Counted from the first letter of the stretch, positions 23,005 through 31,502 are shown. The stretch: 31,724 nt of DNA from CAZAGD01 sp964484485 (GCA_964484485.1 CAZAGD010000209.1:1-31724); one strand, 5' to 3'. Notes: generated by a model from the letters alone, not told the origin. Numbers and translations are program-made.

Positions 23005-24177
23005 ATGCCTTCAGTTCTTTATGATGTAGCCATCATCGGCGGCGGAGTGATGGGCTCTTCGGTTGCTTACCACCTTCTGCGAGCCGAACCAAAAATAAAG
23101 GTGGTTGTTATTGAGCGTGATCCGACTTATACTCAAGCCTCTTCTGCCCTTTCTCTGGGAGGTATAAGAGTGCAATTCAGTTTAAAAGAGAATATTTTAA
23201 TGTCCCTTCATGCTTTGGAAAGGATCAAGAAATTTGGCGAAGAAATGGCTGTAAAGGATGAAGAACCCTTCTTGAACTTTCGCCAGGAAGGTTATCTTTT
23301 TTTAATTGATTCTCAAGGGAGAGATGCTGCTTTAGAATCGCTAAATTTGCAAAAGCAGTTAGGGGCGGAGGCAGAATGGTGGCCCTTAGAAAAAATTAAA
23401 GAAAAATTTCATATATTTGGGGGGGAGGGTTTTGAAGGCGGGACTTATGGACCCCAAGATGGCTATCTTGACCCTTATGCCTTGCTCATGGCTTTCCGCA
23501 AAAAAGCAATTTCTTTAGGCGCTCATTTTATTACCGATGAAGTCAAACAAATTTTAAGGTCATCATCCTCCGTAGAAGGTCTCCTTTTAAAATCTGGGGA
23601 AAAAATAATTTCCAAAATAGTGGTAAATGCTGCCGGAGCCTGGGCGGCGGATATTGCCAGCTCTATAGGCGTAGAGTTGCCCATCAGACCAATAAGCCGC
23701 CAAGTATTCGCCGTTAAACCGGCCGCTTTTCTTCCCCATCCTTTCCCTTTAGTTATCGCGCCTTCCGGGTTGTATTTCCGCCCGGAGACTGGAGGGCTCA
23801 TTCTCGTGGGCCGCTCCCTCCCCGAAGATAAGATTGGTTTTGACTTTGCTTGGACTTGGGAACGTTTTCAAAATATCCTCTGGCCAGAGTTAGCTGAAAT
23901 TGTTCCCTCTTTTGCCCAGCTCAAATTAATCCGCGGGTGGTCAGGACTTTATGATCAAAATTTGTTGGATAGCAACGCTATTTTGGGTCCTTGGCCAGAA
24001 TTGTCCGGTTTTTTCTTGATCAATGGTTTTTCTGGCCATGGCTTGCAACAATCTTTTGCTGCTGGCCGGTATCTATCGGAACTAATCCTCCATCTTAAAC
24101 CTGTTCTGGATTTAAGCTGTTTTAGTCCCCAAAGAATTCTGGAAAACCGTCCGTTGGCCGAAGGAGGAATAGTTTAA
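23005..24177 (+). CDS. FAD-dependent oxidoreductase (DAO family, FOXRED1/sarcosine-oxidase-like)
   Basis: The 390-residue protein begins with a Rossmann FAD motif (GGGVMG, residues 12-17). It continues with VVVIERDPTYTQASSALSLGGIRVQFS, the arrangement seen in the D-amino-acid/sarcosine oxidase (DAO) family and especially in FOXRED1-like proteins. Late motifs are RGWSGLYDQ and the C-terminal FAD contact NGFSGHGLQQSFAAGRYLSEL. The family oxidises secondary or primary amines, or 2-hydroxy acids, with FAD. The substrate is unknown here and no partner subunit (such as a heterotetrameric sarcosine oxidase subunit) is adjacent. A GAGGAG site lies 8 nt before ATG 23005. The gene ends 4 bp inside the convergent response-regulator gene. 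Confidence 0.88.
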   Translation: MPSVLYDVAIIGGGVMGSSVAYHLLRAEPKIKVVVIERDPTYTQASSALSLGGIRVQFSLKENILMSLHALERIKKFGEEMAVKDEEPFLNFRQEGYLFLIDSQGRDAALESLNLQKQLGAEAEWWPLEKIKEKFHIFGGEGFEGGTYGPQDGYLDPYALLMAFRKKAISLGAHFITDEVKQILRSSSSVEGLLLKSGEKIISKIVVNAAGAWAADIASSIGVELPIRPISRQVFAVKPAAFLPHPFPLVIAPSGLYFRPETGGLILVGRSLPEDKIGFDFAWTWERFQNILWPELAEIVPSFAQLKLIRGWSGLYDQNLLDSNAILGPWPELSGFFLINGFSGHGLQQSFAAGRYLSELILHLKPVLDLSCFSPQRILENRPLAEGGIV

Positions 24178-24617
24178 CTGGGCAGGATTTCATCAGCAGG
24201 ACGCAGTTCTTTTATCTTTTTAATCAATTCATTTAGTCTGGCCGTGTATCTGCGCCGCTCAAAAACCTTGCTTACAACGGAAATAATGTCTGCTACATTA
24301 AAAGGTTTAGAAATAAAATCTCCAGCTCCATAATGAATAGCTTCTTTGGCATTGGGCAAACTCCCCTGCCCAGTAATTACGATCACATCAATCTTTTTGT
24401 CCAGTTTCTTAATTTCTTTTAAAACATCAAAACCAGATAAGCCTGGCATTTTTAAATCTAAAGTAACTAAATCTATTTCTTCTTTCTGCAGTAAATCTAA
24501 AGCTTCTTGACCGTTAGCCGCCGTATAAACCTCATAAATTGGTTTTAGAATCAGACGCAAGGCCTCTCTGGGCCCCATTTCATCATCCACCACCAAAATT
24601 TTTCCTTTTCCCGCCAT
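24174..24617 (-). CDS. Receiver-only response regulator
   Basis: The 147-residue protein is a CheY-like receiver with the full phosphorylation site: acidic pair Asp11/Asp12, phospho-acceptor Asp54 in LDLKMPG, Thr82 in VIVITGQG and Lys104 in DFISKPF. After about residue 120 there is only a basic, helical tail (VSKVFERRRYTARLNELIKKIKEL) of some 25 residues, and no DNA-binding or enzymatic output domain. No histidine kinase is in the window, so the partner is elsewhere. Such proteins act by protein-protein contact or as phosphorelay intermediates; the tail could be a coiled-coil dimer or docking element. A strong promoter lies just upstream. The 3' end overlaps the convergent FAD oxidoreductase gene by 4 bp. 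Confidence 0.92.
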   Translation of the reverse strand: MAGKGKILVVDDEMGPREALRLILKPIYEVYTAANGQEALDLLQKEEIDLVTLDLKMPGLSGFDVLKEIKKLDKKIDVIVITGQGSLPNAKEAIHYGAGDFISKPFNVADIISVVSKVFERRRYTARLNELIKKIKELRPADEILPS

Positions 24618-24636
24618 CTTCTTCTTCCCTTTGCCA

Positions 24637-24664
24637 ATTATAATCTAATAATTAAAATATGCAA
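24637..24664 (-). promoter_or_regulatory. Predicted sigma70-type promoter of the response regulator
   Basis: On the minus strand, TTGCAT (24664-24659) is followed after 16 nt by a perfect TATAAT (24642-24637). Transcription would start about 12-14 nt before ATG 24617. Confidence 0.55.
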
Positions 24665-24775
24665 ATTTTATACCCATTAGCTAAATTTTCTTATAGCTCT
24701 TAATTGATTGAAATTATTGTATTTTTTTAAATAAATCTCCAACCTTTTTATCCCCTCCTTATTGCTTAACTCAAA

Positions 24776-24795
24776 ATAGTCAACTAATTGACTAT
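24776..24795. terminator. AT-rich hairpin downstream of the peptide-transport operon (possible weak terminator)
   Basis: ATAGTCAA (24776-24783) and TTGACTAT (24788-24795) are perfect inverted arms around a CTAA loop. On the minus strand the stem is followed by TTTTG, and it lies about 45 bp after the dppF stop. The stem is AT-rich, so it is at best a weak terminator; a regulator-binding palindrome is the alternative. The rest of the 223-bp gap (24618-24840) holds only the response-regulator promoter. Confidence 0.35.
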
Positions 24796-24840
24796 CTTTT
24801 AAGGTCGCCAGCAACAATATACTTTTTTAAAAGACTATCT

Positions 24841-25833
24841 TTAGCGGGGCTGGCACGGAGCATAAAGGTGGCACATCACAAAATGGTTGTCCGCCACTTG
24901 CGCCCACTGCGGTTCAACTCGAGCACAGATCTCCTGCACCTTGGGACAGCGGGGATGAAAACGACATCCCGAAGGGGGATTAACCGGGCTGGGTACGTCT
25001 CCTTTAAGGATTATCCTTTTTTTCTTTTTGTCCGGGTCTAAAACAGGAACGGCCGACATGAGCGCCTGCGTATAAGGATGGAGTGGGTTAGTGAGCAGCT
25101 CTTTGTTAGAAGTGAGTTCTATTATTTTCCCCAGATACATGACGGCGATGCGATTACTTACATGATTAACGACACTTAGATCGTGGGCAATCATTATATA
25201 AGAGAGCTGAAATTCTTGCTTCAAATCGCTGAGCAGGTTTATCACTTGGGCCTGAATGGAGACATCGAGAGCACTAACTGGCTCATCACAAATTATTAGC
25301 TTAGGATTAAGAATTAAGGCGCGCGCAATACCGATGCGCTGGCGTTGCCCCCCGGAAAATTCATGGGGAAAGCACCTCATCTTCTCGCGGTGGATGCCCA
25401 CTTTTTCCAGAATGAGAGCCACACGATCGGCAACTTCACTTCCTTGAGCTAAACCATGCGTCTTAAGCGCATCGCCTACAATATGTTCGATGGTTAACCG
25501 CGGATTTAAAGAGGAATAAGGATCCTGGAATATTATCTGCATCTGGGGACGAATTCTTTTTAGCTCGCTTGGTTTAAGTTTGGTAATGTCCCTTCCTTCG
25601 AAAAAAATTTTCCCCGAGGTGGGCTCGATAAGATGCAAAATCGTTCGCCCCAAAGTCGACTTGCCGCATCCCGACTCGCCCACTAATCCTAAGGTTTCTC
25701 CCTTTTGTAATTCAAAACTAACCCCATCAACAGCCAAAACTTTTTCTTGAGGACCAAAGAGAGAAGTCTTCTTTAAAAGAAAATGCTTCTTCAAATCTTC
25801 AACTCTTAGAAGTGGCGTATTTGGCACCCTCAT
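24841..25833 (-). CDS. dppF: Peptide ABC transporter ATP-binding protein (DppF/OppF type)
   Basis: This is the second of the two ATPase subunits that drive di/oligopeptide uptake. From ATG 25833 it has 330 residues: Walker A GESGCGKST, Q-loop IFQDPYSSLNPR, signature SGGQRQRIGIARAL, Walker B LIICDEPVSALDVS, and the C-terminal oligopeptide-transporter tail with CRFHPRCPKVQEIC, a cysteine pattern that binds a 4Fe-4S cluster in some relatives. The frame is open to 25908, but 25833 is chosen because it overlaps the dppD stop as ATGA and follows GGAGAGGGG. It is the last gene of the operon. Confidence 0.93.
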   Translation of the reverse strand: MRVPNTPLLRVEDLKKHFLLKKTSLFGPQEKVLAVDGVSFELQKGETLGLVGESGCGKSTLGRTILHLIEPTSGKIFFEGRDITKLKPSELKRIRPQMQIIFQDPYSSLNPRLTIEHIVGDALKTHGLAQGSEVADRVALILEKVGIHREKMRCFPHEFSGGQRQRIGIARALILNPKLIICDEPVSALDVSIQAQVINLLSDLKQEFQLSYIMIAHDLSVVNHVSNRIAVMYLGKIIELTSNKELLTNPLHPYTQALMSAVPVLDPDKKKKRIILKGDVPSPVNPPSGCRFHPRCPKVQEICARVEPQWAQVADNHFVMCHLYAPCQPR

Positions 25834-26801
25834 CCCCTCTCCACCCTGTGGCAAGCAACTAAATGGCCGGGAACTGCTTCTATTATCCTTGGTTCCTCCA
25901 CAGAGCAAAATTCTTGGGCCGCGGCGCAGCGGGGATGAAAATCACATCCTGGAGGCAAGTTGTATAGGCTGGGTACTACCCCCGGAATTTCTTGGAGGCG
26001 GGTTTGGTTTTCACCTAAATGGGGAACAGAAGCTAACAACTGGCGCGTATAGGGATGGAGGGGATTATGAAATAAAGAGCGCACGTCAGCTTCTTCCACT
26101 ATCTTCCCGCAGTACATCACGATGACCCGATCGGCCATTTCGGCGATGACGCCTAAATTATGGGTGATCATCATGATGCTCATATTAATCTTTCTTTGTA
26201 ATTCTAACATCAATTCTAAAATTTGAGCCTGTACGGTAACGTCCAAGGCTGTCGTCGGCTCATCCGCGATTAACAGGGCCGGATTACAGCTCAAAGCCAT
26301 GGCAATCATCACCCTTTGGCGCATGCCCCCACTGAGTTGATGCGGATATTCTTTAACTCGGCGGCGGGGGTCGGGAATACCTACTAACTCCAACATCCCT
26401 ATAGCTTTTTCTTCAGCTTCTTTGGTATTTAGCCCCTGATGAAGTTGAATAGCTTCTTTGATCTGATTGCCAATAGTAAAGACTGGGTTTAGCGAAGTCA
26501 TGGGTTCCTGGAAGATCATCGATATCCGATTGCCTCTGATCTTCCTAATCTGTTCGGTATCTAACTTTAGCAAGTCCTGCCCGGCAAATTCTGCCCGGCC
26601 ACTTACCAATTCTCCCGGGGGCATAGGAATTAATTGCAAAAGCGCCAAGGCGGTCACACTTTTGCCACATCCTGACTCGCCAACTACCCCTAAAGTCTCT
26701 CCTTCATTAATATGAAAACTAACCCCATCAACTGCCCGGACGGTGCCGGCCAGAATATGGAAGTAAATTTTTAAATCATGAACAGTTAAGAGGTGGGCCA
26801 T
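25830..26801 (-). CDS. dppD: Peptide ABC transporter ATP-binding protein (DppD/OppD type)
   Basis: This is the first ATPase subunit of the peptide importer. It has Walker A GESGCGKSV, Q-loop IFQEPMTSLNPV, signature SGGMRQRVMIAMAL, Walker B LLIADEPTTALDVT, and the C-terminal tail with CDFHPRCAAAQEFC. ATG 26801, one base after the dppC stop, gives 323 residues starting MAHLLTVHDLKIYF; a GGGAG site lies about 10 nt upstream. The frame extends to 26855, but that start sits inside dppC and adds an unrelated leader. It overlaps dppF by 4 bp. Confidence 0.93.
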   Translation of the reverse strand: MAHLLTVHDLKIYFHILAGTVRAVDGVSFHINEGETLGVVGESGCGKSVTALALLQLIPMPPGELVSGRAEFAGQDLLKLDTEQIRKIRGNRISMIFQEPMTSLNPVFTIGNQIKEAIQLHQGLNTKEAEEKAIGMLELVGIPDPRRRVKEYPHQLSGGMRQRVMIAMALSCNPALLIADEPTTALDVTVQAQILELMLELQRKINMSIMMITHNLGVIAEMADRVIVMYCGKIVEEADVRSLFHNPLHPYTRQLLASVPHLGENQTRLQEIPGVVPSLYNLPPGCDFHPRCAAAQEFCSVEEPRIIEAVPGHLVACHRVERG

Positions 26802-26802
26802 C

Positions 26803-27756
26803 TTAGACTTGCTCCCGAGATCTGGGCTCGAGGGCATCGCGGAGCCAATCCGCAATGATATTAATGCAGGCCACTAAAAGCATTAAAGCTAATCCGGGGA
26901 AAATGGAAGCCCACCAGCTTCCGGAGAAAAGGACCTGATAACCACGGGCAATAGCCAACCCAATAGATGGTGTATTCACTGGAACCCCCAAGCCTAAAAA
27001 ACTAAGGGTAGCTTCTAACATAATTACCCGTGGTATTTGTACTGCTGATAAAACCAAAACGGGAGTAATGGCATTGATCAACATGTACTTAACCATTATC
27101 GTCCAAGGGCCAAAGCCCAAAGCATGGGCTGCTTCTACATATTCTTTCTCTCGAATGGAAAGAACAGTGCCCCGCACAGTTCGGGCATACTCCGCCCACC
27201 CGGTAATGGCCAAAACTATGATCATTTTCCACAATCCTTGACCAAAAATGACCATAAAGCATAAAGCGACCATAATGAGGGGAAGGGAAAGCTGCACATC
27301 TACGGCCCGCATAATAAATGATTCCCAAAAGCCCCGAGCATATCCGGCGATTAAACCCAAAATTACGCCAATGATCATAGAGATGCCTACGCTAAAAAAT
27401 CCCACCAGCAGAGAAATACGTAGACCAAAAATGATATTCGAAAGGACATCCCGGCCTAACCTATCTGTTCCCAAATAAAAGGGACTTGCCCCCCGCTCAT
27501 CCCAAATGGGAGGCTTAAGTCGCGCTCTTAAAATTTGTTCAAGTGGATCTACGGGAGCAATCCAAGGGGCAAAAATAGCGATAAAAACTAAGCCTATGAG
27601 CATGGCCAAGGCTACGAGGACTAATTTATTGGTTAAAAAAGAATGCAGAAGCTGACGCTCCGCCGGAATATACTCAAAAAACCAAAATCGCGCCCGGGGT
27701 GGATTGTATGGCTCTTTGGCAATAGCAGTTGTTATGGTCCGAGGTAAAACACTCAT
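26803..27756 (-). CDS. dppC: Peptide ABC transporter permease (DppC/OppC type)
   Basis: The 317-residue inner-membrane subunit has the N-terminal LVLVALAMLIGLVFIAIFAPWI helix region and the GTDRLGRDVLSNIIFGLRISL segment diagnostic of the DppC/OppC branch. The EAA-loop coupling motif (EYVEAAHALGFGPWTIMVKY) is near residue 215, and further helices reach the C-terminus. It starts at ATG 27756 with a 4-bp ATGA overlap with dppB. It forms a heterodimeric channel with DppB. The long cytoplasmic N-terminus (about 40 residues) is usual for this branch. Confidence 0.94.
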   Translation of the reverse strand: MSVLPRTITTAIAKEPYNPPRARFWFFEYIPAERQLLHSFLTNKLVLVALAMLIGLVFIAIFAPWIAPVDPLEQILRARLKPPIWDERGASPFYLGTDRLGRDVLSNIIFGLRISLLVGFFSVGISMIIGVILGLIAGYARGFWESFIMRAVDVQLSLPLIMVALCFMVIFGQGLWKMIIVLAITGWAEYARTVRGTVLSIREKEYVEAAHALGFGPWTIMVKYMLINAITPVLVLSAVQIPRVIMLEATLSFLGLGVPVNTPSIGLAIARGYQVLFSGSWWASIFPGLALMLLVACINIIADWLRDALEPRSREQV

Positions 27757-28673
27757 TTTTCGTGCCGAATCCGCGGATCAAGATAAACGTAAATAATGTC
27801 TACTATAAAATTTAAGGTCAGAAAGATAGTTGCCGTAACTAAAGCCCAAGCAATGATAACTGGAAAATCCATTACTCCTATAGCTTCCAGAAAGAGACGG
27901 CCCATTCCTGGCCAAGCAAAAACTTTCTCCGTAACAATGGCGCCGGCTAAAAGAGAGCCCATCTGCATGCCAGCTATGGTGACAAAGGGAATTAAAGTAT
28001 TCTTCAGCGCATGCTTATAAATCACTTTCTTTTCACTCACTCCTTTGGAGCGAGCTGTACGAATAAAATCCATGGTCATCACATCGAGCATGCCCGCCCT
28101 GATCAAGCGAATAAAAAGCGCCAGGCGGTAAAGAGCCAGAGAGGTGGCCGGTAATACGAGGTGCGCCCAAGTGCCCCTTCCAGATGAAGGTAGCCATTGG
28201 AGCTCCACCGAGAAAATGAAGATGAAAGCAATACCTATCCAAAAAGGAGGCGCCGAGATGCCGATTAGCGAGCCCAGGAGACTAACCCGGTCAATCATAC
28301 TTCCGCGACGGGAAGCGGCCAAAACTCCTATAGGTAAAGCTAAAATTAGGCTAATAATAATAGTGGTAACTACTAACTCTAACGAAGCCGGAAGACGTTC
28401 TAATACGAGCTTCAAAGCTGGTTGGCCATGGTGATAACTGACTCCTAAATTTCCTTGAGCGGCATTCTTTAGAAAAAGGGCATATTGGATTATTAAGGGT
28501 TTATCCAAACCAAGAGTTTTACGCATTTCCTCGACATCGGAGGGAGGAGCATCTGAGGGCATGAGCAAGGCCAGCGGATCGCCAGAAATGTGCAGAATAG
28601 AAAATACTATTCCGCTAACCACTAAAAAAACTATTATTGCTTGATAGAGACGGCGAAAAAGGTAAAGCCCCAT
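27753..28673 (-). CDS. dppB: Peptide ABC transporter permease (DppB/OppB type)
   Basis: The 306-residue permease starts MGLYLFRRLYQAIIVFLVVSGIVF, the typical first helix of DppB/OppB. It continues with the periplasmic loop containing GDPLALLMPSDAPPSDVEEMRKTLGLDKPL, five further helices and the EAA-loop (DFIRTARSKGVSEKKVIYKHAL). It is separated from the binding-protein gene by 72 bp that contain a strong hairpin (28692-28733), which may lower its expression relative to the binding protein. Its stop overlaps the dppC start. Confidence 0.94.
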   Translation of the reverse strand: MGLYLFRRLYQAIIVFLVVSGIVFSILHISGDPLALLMPSDAPPSDVEEMRKTLGLDKPLIIQYALFLKNAAQGNLGVSYHHGQPALKLVLERLPASLELVVTTIIISLILALPIGVLAASRRGSMIDRVSLLGSLIGISAPPFWIGIAFIFIFSVELQWLPSSGRGTWAHLVLPATSLALYRLALFIRLIRAGMLDVMTMDFIRTARSKGVSEKKVIYKHALKNTLIPFVTIAGMQMGSLLAGAIVTEKVFAWPGMGRLFLEAIGVMDFPVIIAWALVTATIFLTLNFIVDIIYVYLDPRIRHEK

Positions 28674-28691
28674 TATTGACTAATAAATTTT

Positions 28692-28733
28692 ACCGTCTCC
28701 CCATAGGCAAATAGGAAATTATGGGGAGACGGT
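28692..28733 (-). terminator. 14-bp perfect intercistronic hairpin after the binding-protein gene
   Basis: ACCGTCTCCCCATA (28692-28705) and TATGGGGAGACGGT (28720-28733) pair perfectly around a 14-nt loop. It lies 12 bp after the binding-protein stop and ends 18 bp before the dppB start codon (minus strand). The following sequence (AAAATTTATT) is not a full T-run, so it is probably a partial terminator or a 3'-end-stabilising structure rather than a complete stop. Confidence 0.65.
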
Positions 28734-28745
28734 GGATGGAATTTT

Positions 28746-30317
28746 TTATTTAGCTTTCTTCAATTCAAAGGCAAAGAGTCGTTCATCAACCCTCGCCTTA
28801 CCATCTTTAATGCGTTTCGAAAACCCAAAAACGTTTTCTTGATAATAAAGAGGAATAACATAGTAGGTAGAATAGAGATATTCAGAAATTTCGTTGCGCA
28901 GTTTTTCCCTCTTGGCTTCGTCCATGATGCTATTGGCTAAATCCATCTTTTTCTCGATCTCTGGATCAGCAAAACGCCCTCGATTTGTCCGTCCATAAGA
29001 CCCCTTCCTTTCTCGGAAGAAAGCATTCATCGTCCCTTGCCAGGAAAGCGTCCCCCACCCAGCCAAGAAGAAGGGTGACTCGTAACGATCTACCTTGGGG
29101 AAGAAAACTGCCTTGGGGGTAGCAATTACTTTTAATTTTATGCCTATTTTGGCCAACTGCGCAGCTATAGCCTCAGTCACTTGCTGATCATTAACATAAC
29201 GATCATTAGGAGTATCAATTACCGCTTCAAAACCATTTGGGTAGCCTGCTTCGGCTAACAGTTTTTTAGCCAACTCCAGGTCATATTTAGGCCTTTTAAT
29301 ATTAGGATTGTATCCGGTAGCATAGGAGCTAACAAGTTGGGAGGCCGGATAAGCACTTCCTTCCATCACATATTTAATGATTTCATCTACGTTGATGGCG
29401 TGAGCGATGGCCTTGCGCACCCGGATATCCTTAAAAGGATTAGGCTTTCCCGCAGGAATACCTGGTTGACCTTGAGGCGCTGGTCCTCCTTTTTCGCTAT
29501 AAACGTCGAACAACACATAAATCACTCTTTGACTTGGGCATCTGCTCACATAAGTATTTTTATTCTTTTCCACTCGCGGAATATCAGGTATGGAAACCCC
29601 CCAACAAGCATCAATTTCTCCAGTTAAAAGAGCAGCTACCCGCGTAGCATCTTGCGGGATTGGCCTAATAATAACTTTTTCCCAATCTGGTTTGGGGCTC
29701 CGATGCCAATCTTCATTGCGAATTAAAGTAATCCGCTCATCCTTAATCCATTCCACGAATTTATAAGGACCAGTACCGACCATGGTCGTAGCTAATTTCC
29801 CATATTCCGTCTCAGAAAAATACTTGGGAGGAACCATAGACACAGATTCCAACATGATTAATAACTCTGGAGTTGGCGCTTTTGTTACAAACCTTAAAGT
29901 ATAGTCATCAACTACAATAATCTCTTTATAATCCGGAACCATATATTTATATTGGCTCTTGGGATGGGTTTTGCATCTTTCCAGAGAATATTTAGCTGCC
30001 GCGGCATTAAAAGGCTCGCCATTATGGAATTTAACCCCTTTGCGCAGCTTAAATTCCCAGGTATTGTCATCAAGCAATCGCCAGCTTTCCGCTAACTCAG
30101 GAACAATTTTAAGATTTGCGTCCAGGGTAATCAACTGCTCATAAACATGCCGCTGAATAGTAGTGGTGGTGGTCTCATTGCGCGCGTGCGGATCTAAAGT
30201 AGCAGCATCACCCTCAAAACCAATAACTAACGGTCTCTCCGAAGCTAAAACATCCTGACTAATAGCCAAAATCATAAAAACCAATAAACTAACCCAGAAA
30301 AAAATCATTTTTCTCAT
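28746..30317 (-). CDS. Peptide ABC transporter substrate-binding protein (SBP family 5)
   Basis: The 523-residue protein has a Sec signal peptide (basic start MRKM, hydrophobic run to about residue 22, probable cleavage after VLA near residue 25) without a lipobox cysteine. It should therefore be free in the periplasm. The mature part has the family-5 signatures: TLDPHARNETTT near the N-terminus, LAESWRLLDDNTWEFKLRKGVKFHNGEPFNAAAAKYSLER (about 80-115) and DIRVRKAIAHAINVDEII (about 300). Family members bind peptides, but some bind nickel, sugars or opines. The strong GGAGGAG site before ATG 30317 suits a highly made binding protein. The M20 amidohydrolase gene lies 21 bp upstream. Confidence 0.94.
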   Translation of the reverse strand: MRKMIFFWVSLLVFMILAISQDVLASERPLVIGFEGDAATLDPHARNETTTTTIQRHVYEQLITLDANLKIVPELAESWRLLDDNTWEFKLRKGVKFHNGEPFNAAAAKYSLERCKTHPKSQYKYMVPDYKEIIVVDDYTLRFVTKAPTPELLIMLESVSMVPPKYFSETEYGKLATTMVGTGPYKFVEWIKDERITLIRNEDWHRSPKPDWEKVIIRPIPQDATRVAALLTGEIDACWGVSIPDIPRVEKNKNTYVSRCPSQRVIYVLFDVYSEKGGPAPQGQPGIPAGKPNPFKDIRVRKAIAHAINVDEIIKYVMEGSAYPASQLVSSYATGYNPNIKRPKYDLELAKKLLAEAGYPNGFEAVIDTPNDRYVNDQQVTEAIAAQLAKIGIKLKVIATPKAVFFPKVDRYESPFFLAGWGTLSWQGTMNAFFRERKGSYGRTNRGRFADPEIEKKMDLANSIMDEAKREKLRNEISEYLYSTYYVIPLYYQENVFGFSKRIKDGKARVDERLFAFELKKAK

Positions 30318-30338
30318 AATTTCTCCTCCTCTTATAAA

Positions 30339-31502
30339 TTAGCCTCCAAAGGCCTTTTTTACTCTATCTTGAAGCTCTGGGGAAGTCAAAAAGTCATAAG
30401 CGGTCATGGCTAAAATTTTGGCGGCATTGAGCATTACCCTCCTCCCCCTTTCGCTCATCGTAGCTTCGGCAAATGTTGGAGAATGCCCCGGCGTCTCTGG
30501 ATCCACAATAGCCAAAGAAAGGTGTACTGCAGGCAAGTAAAAACTGAGATTGCCGATATCAGATGAACCCCGTCGGCCATCATCTTGATCAATAGAAATA
30601 TTTATAATTTCCATGTTTTTGGCCACAGTCTGTTCTAAAGGTGGATTTCGTTTTATAGGGTCGAAAGATGGCGAAATTATTTCTATTTTATAATCTGCTC
30701 CTGTAGCCAATGCTGCCCCCGCAAAACAATTCTGCACTTTTTTAAAAACTTCTTCCAAGTAATCTCGGGTGGCTGCCCTTATATAGAACAAGCCGGCAGT
30801 ATAAGCAGGGATAACATTAGGAGAATCTCCTCCATTAGTTATAATCCCATGAATCCGCACCTCAGAACGTAAAGTCTGCCGAAGAGCATTTATATTATTA
30901 TAAGCCATGACCATAGCATCAAGGGCGTTAATTCCTTTATCTGGTGAGACAGAAGCATGAGCTGCTCTCCCAAAATATTCTGCTTTTAATTTTATTCGTC
31001 CTAACATTTCTTCCCCAGGAAGATTTAGCCTCCCTGGATGACACATCATGGCTATATCCATACCCGAAAAGACTCCGGCTTCCGCCAAGAGGATTTTGCC
31101 GCCCCCGCCTTCTTCTGCTGGCGTTCCTACTACAGCTATCGATCCAGAAACTTCATTTAAATGGCGACTTAGCGCCAGAGCTGCTCCTATACTGGCGGCA
31201 GCTATAAGATTGTGTCCACAGCCATGGCCCACCCCAGGCAAAGCATCATATTCAGCCAAGAAAGCAACTGTGGGCCTTTCCTGTTGCTTAATTGTAGGCC
31301 GAGCTAAAAAAGCTGTTTCCAACCCTCCTATGCCTACCTCTACGGCAAAGCCCTGCCCTTTTAAAAAATCACTCAAATAAGCACAGGCTTTAAATTCTTT
31401 GAAGGCTGTCTCGGGGTTTTGAAAAAGGAACTCGCTAATTTCGAATAAGTTGGCAGCCAAAGATTCAACTTCCCTAATTAGAGTTTCTTTCATCTTCTCC
31501 AT
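30339..31502 (-). CDS. M20-family amidohydrolase / peptidase
   Basis: The 387-residue metallohydrolase shows the M20D (aminoacylase / N-acyl-amino-acid amidohydrolase, AbgA-like) plan. The metal-binding GHGCGHN lies near residues 95-101, the PAEEGGGGK element with the catalytic Glu near 130-138, CHPGR near 154, and the dimerisation-domain histidine in GRAAHASVSPDKGINALDA. A C-terminal conserved His lies in PGHSPTFAEA. Family enzymes remove N-acyl groups from amino acids or cut dipeptides. There is no signal peptide, so it acts in the cytoplasm, presumably on what the downstream transporter imports. ATG 31502 is taken as start; ATG 31493 is an alternative. It is the first gene of the operon. 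Confidence 0.92.
   Translation of the reverse strand: MEKMKETLIREVESLAANLFEISEFLFQNPETAFKEFKACAYLSDFLKGQGFAVEVGIGGLETAFLARPTIKQQERPTVAFLAEYDALPGVGHGCGHNLIAAASIGAALALSRHLNEVSGSIAVVGTPAEEGGGGKILLAEAGVFSGMDIAMMCHPGRLNLPGEEMLGRIKLKAEYFGRAAHASVSPDKGINALDAMVMAYNNINALRQTLRSEVRIHGIITNGGDSPNVIPAYTAGLFYIRAATRDYLEEVFKKVQNCFAGAALATGADYKIEIISPSFDPIKRNPPLEQTVAKNMEIINISIDQDDGRRGSSDIGNLSFYLPAVHLSLAIVDPETPGHSPTFAEATMSERGRRVMLNAAKILAMTAYDFLTSPELQDRVKKAFGG

Noticed and set aside
22761..23006. Minus-strand 81-codon ORF that ends at the M23 gene start (TAATG junction)
   Set aside because: It covers the FAD-gene promoter and the degenerate repeat, so part of its 'protein' is repeat sequence. It has no clear ribosome-binding site and starts inside the FAD gene. 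The TAATG overlap is suggestive but not enough.
25834..25908. N-terminal extension of dppF into dppD
   Set aside because: It is only the out-of-frame reading of the dppD end; ATG 25833 has GGAGAGGGG and an ATGA overlap.
26802..26855. N-terminal extension of dppD into dppC
   Set aside because: It reads through the dppC end and does not resemble the family; ATG 26801 directly after the dppC stop fits.
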